Assembly (NCBI RefSeq): GCF_009389715.1 | Contig: NW_024067823.1 | Span: forward strand, 430,776 to 494,775 | Source of the DNA: Phoenix dactylifera | Lineage: Eukaryota > Streptophyta > Magnoliopsida > Arecales > Arecaceae | Length of the DNA: 64,000 bases | Direction: 5' to 3' | Shown: positions 58,767 to 64,000 of the stretch, piece after piece | Numbering within the stretch: the first letter of the stretch is position 1 | How the letters are laid out: every line of letters begins with the position of its first letter | The notes under the pieces: generated by a model | The model's database searches: none | Seen by the model: only the letters and a program-made list of their open reading frames with translations | Told to the model about the DNA's origin: nothing | Translations under genes and position numbers: made by a program

Positions 58767-61700
58767 AATTTCGAGTATTTAACATGATTTGGTCATGTTT
58801 GGAGCTTAAATGCTAACCTGTTACTTTGATAGAATGTGGTTTAGTCTGATATCATTGGATTTAATTACTTCAGTTTGTTAAAGAATGCGCTTTGAGCGCC
58901 GATTAGTATTTTTGAATCATAGGTCCGTAAGAGTTTGAGTTCTTGGAATGATGGATGGGAGAAAATGCTTTCTTCAAATCGACAGCAAAATTTATCAACA
59001 ATCTCCGCATGAATTTGTAATTTTGACAAGACGTAATTTGGTCATCGACTAGCCATCTTAAATTGATAGGCGCTAATTGATTTTATATCATGTCATCTAG
59101 ACTGACAACTTTTCTGGGTCAACTTGAAGTGAATTATTAAACCTGGATGCATTTTCTATTAAATTTAGCAATATCCAAAGCTATACGTCTTTTCATGCTT
59201 TCTTTTAACCAAATTATATGACTTATGTGGACAATCTGATGATGTTGTTGTTGTTTTCCTCTCTAGTTTAGGCCTAAATGTTTAAATTTTGGTCCCTTTT
59301 CTTTTCTGTACAACTACTAATTTCAGTCTGTTGTGATCTATCGATATTATTAAGTCAGCTATTTAATACTTGCAGGTTATTATAATTCTTTGCAGCACAT
59401 GAGATCCAACTATTTTTCCATTTTTTTTCTCCCCCAAGGTTAAAGGAACTGTCTTTATGACAGATGATAATGGTGCTCTTGTGGACATTGTAGCAAAAGC
59501 ATCTGCATACCTGCCTATTCAAGAAGCATCTATTTATAAAGTTTCACATGTAGCAGAGGCAGGCATATATCCCGGATTAGAAGATGAGTTTGTTGTAATT
59601 GGTGAGAATGCAGTAGATGATAGTTTGATTTTAAGTCTACGATCAATTTGATGCGATCTTGCATGGGAAAGGTGCCAGCAGCTCCAAGATGCTGTGGTCA
59701 CAGGTAAGGTGGGGATCATGTACCGCATCTAGTTGTCTCCATCTATGATTGCTATGTCGGCCCTTTTCTTGGCAAACATGGATCTGCTGATTAGGTCTCA
59801 TGTATGATATTAGTCTCTGGTCCTTTTTTCTATCAACTTTAGCTGATCCACTCCCAGGAAGATTTGATGTTTTTAGTTTCAGAGTATTCTTCCTACAATT
59901 GCATGATTGACTTTGTTTCCTGTATTTGCCTCTATATTTCTCATGTTTTTATTGGAAAAGTAATATTGGAAAAGCAATACTGAAGGCTTGCAGCATTGCA
60001 ATTAGCCATAAGGGATCAAGATAAGACTCTCCAAATGCCAACTTTGTCTCATATTGCTGCTGTTCATTTGTATTCAGAAGCCATGGAGGATTTTATAGCT
60101 TTATCTCTGTCTAAATGTGTTGCTATTTAAGCTTCATATACCAAGGTCTCTTGCTTTTGCATCAAGAGTTGTTTTGAGCTTCATAACACATTAGGCTTTG
60201 AATCTTAAACAAACTTGAATCTCAAGCTTGCCCTTTACATTTATATTCCTTCAAAGTTTCTACTAAAATTCTCCTCAATTTCTTATTAATATTCGCATTC
60301 AAACAAGCATTTGCAAATTCATTTCATTAATTTGTGTTAATGGAGCAAAGCCTCTCTAGGTAATCAAAGAGCCTCCTTTTCTTCTTCTTTCATCAAATGC
60401 CTATCTTGAATTGGCTGTATTATCCAAATAAAAATATGCAAGAGTCACTGAAAACATATAATTAAAGTCCGCCAACTGCGAATCATGTGTAGCATGTGGA
60501 ACCAAGGACGGAATATACTGATGTTTCTTCAATTCTACTATTTCAATTATAATAATTGATGAAAATGGAGTAAGCAGGAAGTGCTGTTACTGAAGGATTA
60601 ATGTAAATCAATATAAGCGGAATGCTTGGGTTTGGTTTGAGCAGTTGAATAGAGAATGGCGGATCAAAGAAACATAGGTGCGAGTGCTAAAGCAGCAAAC
60701 TGTAATTTGAAAAAGCTCATATTGTAGTATACCATTAATTAAGGTGACCAAAAATAGATTGATCAAGGTAAATTGCTTATGTAAATAACATAAATCTTCA
60801 GTGGGTTGAGGTTCATTCAAGTTTCTGACCAACTATCTAGCTTACAGTTGCAAAAAAGTAAAAGTGGAGGGGATTCAGGTGGTAGAGCAAGAAAGTATGT
60901 TTCTGTAAGGCAAACACATTGTGTAAAAATTGTCTGCAGAGTACAACACTGCATAAGTCAATTTATTAAGGAAAGCTCCAAGTCTTTATGAAATTGAGGA
61001 GCTAGTGTGGTATCATGATAGAAGCTTCCTGTATCTAAGGCCCAATATTTCCTTTGAAATTGGGAACTAATAAGTGTTAGCAATGTTTATTAATGGAAAG
61101 ATTGATAAAAGGGAAAAAAAGTCTTGAGCAATCATGAATAGGTGCTGCTAATCCGCAATATGAACTATTTTAAACATTTTGAAGACAATTGGATCGACGG
61201 CTTAAAGTTTTTTTATCAAGTGGTTGCGTGGCAAAAGGTTCATGTGCAGAGTCAAATAACAGTTCTAATTATTTATGTCCATTGGCTTTTATATAATTTT
61301 AGGTTAAATTTAGAGTTTTGAAGAGGTCTACATGCTTGAGGGCAAGGTTCTTGCGTGGATGTTGCGCTGCAGGCACAACCATTACTGGAGGGGGGACCTA
61401 TGTTGATTTTGCACCTTAGAATCTGGTATCTGGACTATGTTGCAGTCAAACATTCTTTAGGACTGATGCAATGTTATACACCCGAAATATGGCAAAGGAA
61501 ACTGCTTACAGGAGTCCCCTTGATATATTTTTTTTCACTCTGTTAAAGAACCAAAAGTTTAGGATTAGTTTTCTTTGGATATAGTTCTTAATCCTTCTAG
61601 GTGAGTCTGTGCTACAAAATTCTGTATGCAAGGGCATGAGTTAATTTATTAGATTCATTTATGGACTGCTAGAATTTATAAAAGTTTGATAATCCATGGG

Positions 61701-62774
61701 TCATCTGTCATCTGTAAACTTGAGTGATGCCCAATTGTGGTTGAACGATTCCTTCAGACCCTCTTCTTCCTCCTACAGACCCTCTTCTTCCTCCTTGCTT
61801 TATTGTATTAAAATATTTTACTTATCTCCTACTAATACATGTAGCCATGTTCTCTAGGATTTGTTAGGAAGGATCACTGAGTTAGTTAATTTCCCTTCCG
61901 AAAAATGAAAACCTACTCATAAAATGCATCCAATTATCAGCTCATGGAACAGATCTATTGAAATTTGGAACTCAATATTTGCCTCTAATTATGATTTTTA
62001 GTGAGGTCAACATATAATACTGTTTTGCCCTTCATGCCTGCCTTTTAATGATCACATGCTTTTATGAACTGCAGGTTGTTGGGCAAAATAAAGGAGGTGT
62101 GGTGGTCATCATGGAGGGCCTTCATGGTTTTATACCATTTTCACATATTTCAATGGTGGTTGTTGTAACCTGATATCTGCATATTCTAATTTATTGGTGC
62201 TACTTAGTTGAACACCTAGGTTGTTTCACTTAACAACCATTTCCAAGAACAATCTCGTTATTTTTAAAGAAAAGCAAAGAGGAGTTTCACTGTGTTGCTT
62301 GTGAGTAATAGCACAACATTAGCTAATAAATCAATATCTTTTCCTGATTCTGTTGGTATTGTAGAATATATAGATCTTGTAGACATCAGCCTCTATTTTT
62401 TGGCAAAGTGGCACTCTGTCAATACAGTTTACTTGCACTAGTCTGATCTAGTATTACTTGTTTCTGATTCTTGGACTTGATGTGCCAACTAGATATCAAC
62501 TGCAAGAGAACTCATCAACAAGAAACTACCTGTGAAATTTGTGGAGGTTGATAAAGAACAGTCTTGGCTTGTTCTCAGTAATTGCAAGGCTGTGGCAATC
62601 AATAAAGCTCATATTGGAATAGGGTCAGTTGTCACTGGAATTGTTCAGGGCCTGAAACCATATGGTGCCTTTATTGACATAGGTGGAGTTATTGGCCCTC
62701 TCCATGTTAGCCAGATAATTTATAACCTTGTTTCAGATGTTGCGACAGTCCTGCAGCCTGGTGACAGGCTAAAG
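58394..62774 (+). pseudogene. Chloroplast 30S ribosomal protein S1-like, degenerate, introns kept
   Basis: Similar to plastid RPS1, which has several S1 RNA-binding domains and supports chloroplast mRNA translation. Segment 1 (58394-58711): transit-peptide-like Ser/Pro-rich start MAALSTLFTGVKRPPPF, then ISNAHTRERERLK, an in-frame TAG at 58586-58588 where the family has Gln or Glu, and LFREARERC. Segment 2 (59439-59703): [46 protein letters not shown], then TGA at 59649-59651 and two missing residues in QLQDAVV. Segment 3 (62075 to about 62150): VVGQNKGGVVVIMEGLHGF. Segment 4 (62493-62774): [18 protein letters not shown] and [20 protein letters not shown]. The C-terminal exon was not found before 64000. 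Introns show it arose by DNA duplication, not retroposition. Confidence 0.85.
58722..58766. repeat. CT/GT compound microsatellite
   Basis: About 18 CT units followed by about four GT units, directly after the first RPS1-like segment. Confidence 0.95.
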
Positions 62775-64000
62775 GTATACAGGTTTGACTCTTTCATGTT
62801 CTCTTGATTGCTTGGCTGTTTTCAAGAAGGTTCTAATGGAAGCTTCTTATTACTACTAAAAGCCATGTCTATGAAGACACTTTTCTGAAACAGAGATTGA
62901 GAAGTAGTAAAAAGGCAGCTTTACCATCATAATCATAATTATCTAGACTTTTCTCAACTGAGGCACTTTATGGTATTCCTAATCTTAGTTCTGCTTAGAA
63001 GCAAGGTTTTATAAAAAGAATCCACATAGTTGTTTACTAGCATATAACCTACACGATACATGGGATACGATTTTTTCTGTTTTTCCCAATAGTTCTTGAA
63101 ATGCAATGTAATAAATTATAAGGCTTGATAATTACCATCGCGATTTATTATAATTGTCTCAAATAACACTGTCTACCTTGAGTTTCAGCTCCAAGTAATC
63201 GAACTTTTCCCACTTTTTATGCAGAGTGGCTTCTCGTATTTGAGGTGATTGTAGACCCCTTCATGCCAATTGTACCCATCAAGGATCTAGACATAGCAGG
63301 ATCCCACTGGTAGAGGTGTAAAAATGGAACGAGTAATTTTAGCATGCTGCTGCTACTCTTTCTTCCATAGGCTTCTACGGAGATACTTTTTGTCAGACAG
63401 TTGTTATCATCAATTCTTGCTTTTGTATTTTTATGCTAATATTGTTGAAATGCTAGGAAACATCCTCCGCAATGTTGTATAAATGGTGTTGACAAGATCA
63501 TGAGAAGTTACTGGACAAAGCAGAGAGTAGCTATCAGTCTCATATTTTCATTTAAGGCTGCAATTGTAGGTTTTGGATAAATTTAAATTTTTGAATTTTA
63601 AAATTAAAATTCTTTTAGGAGGTGTTTTGTTGTTAAATAGAGCAAGTTCAAAAATGAAAACAATTGAGTATAAGAATGCAAGAAAAAATGAACTAGAAAT
63701 TGCTGCAGTGGCCATGATTAGTAATTTCAATATAATATATATATATATATTATATATATATATATATATATATTAGGGACATCCTAAGAAACAAGCTTTT
63801 GATAATAATATAGAAATGTGGTTGTTTGTATGAACTTTCTGAGACAATTGTGATATGATTATTGATCAAATATAAATAAGAGTTAAACCATATTATAGCA
63901 TTCTGAGTTGTATATTATGGTAGCCAGAGAGGGAGGTTGAGATCCTGCAGCCCTGCACAGGCTGATAGATCAAGAGCACAATAATGATGGAAAGCATCAG
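62775..64000. other. RPS1-like downstream region
   Basis: AT-rich. No further S1 exon and no other gene recognised. Confidence 0.4.
63736..63772. repeat. AT microsatellite
   Basis: Alternating AT run with one interruption. Confidence 0.95.

Overview
The window looks like plant nuclear DNA, probably from a monocot and possibly a palm (this is an inference from gene and LTR style, not a search). It has intron-containing plant genes, a coiled-coil NLR resistance gene, and many nested retrotransposons: three structurally complete Ty1/copia elements, three LINE fragments, one apparent solo LTR, one SINE, a CACTA remnant and one Mutator-type element. Most of the 64 kb is transposon-derived. The genic islands are 1-1295, 17746-20913, 28567-31224, 48106-57780 and 58394-62774.

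Layout: 1-3168 is the left copy of a segmental duplication. It carries the N-terminal 431 codons of a CC-NBS-LRR gene (minus strand, running off the left edge) and its upstream region. The right copy (19619-25773) carries the homologous, uninterrupted 1055-residue gene (17746-20913) and is split by a 2,931-bp solo LTR with a perfect 5-bp target duplication; the matching empty site survives in the left copy. Upstream of each NLR start is a 45-bp minisatellite (six versus three units), open as a 15-residue peptide repeat in a short upstream ORF that begins with a duplicated piece of the NLR N-terminus. Between the copies lie a 5'-truncated LINE (6001-7463), a CACTA end (about 8230-9202) and a full-length copia (9587-16213) that itself contains a fragment of another LTR element.

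28567-31224 is a four-exon galactinol synthase (GT8 family; first step of raffinose-family oligosaccharide synthesis). Its promoter shows a heat-shock-element core and a G-box. Intron 2 holds a 1,024-bp Mutator-type foldback element with a 9-bp target duplication. The first usable splice acceptor of exon 4 predicts an 8-residue insertion next to a conserved active-site motif. 32970-35577 is an antisense LINE interrupted by a 9.7-kb copia element (35578-45308).

46385-46791 is a SINE, possibly inside an older MITE-like element. 48106-57780 (minus) is a five-exon TTC1-like tetratricopeptide co-chaperone gene. Its first intron holds a copia element whose two LTRs differ almost only by 1-2 base indels, so many of its frameshifts may be assembly errors. 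Divergent from it, 58394-62774 is a degenerate copy of the chloroplast ribosomal protein S1 gene that keeps its introns but has nonsense codons. No novel multi-gene system was found. The most unusual structures are the NLR upstream minisatellite ORF and the galactinol synthase exon 3/4 junction.
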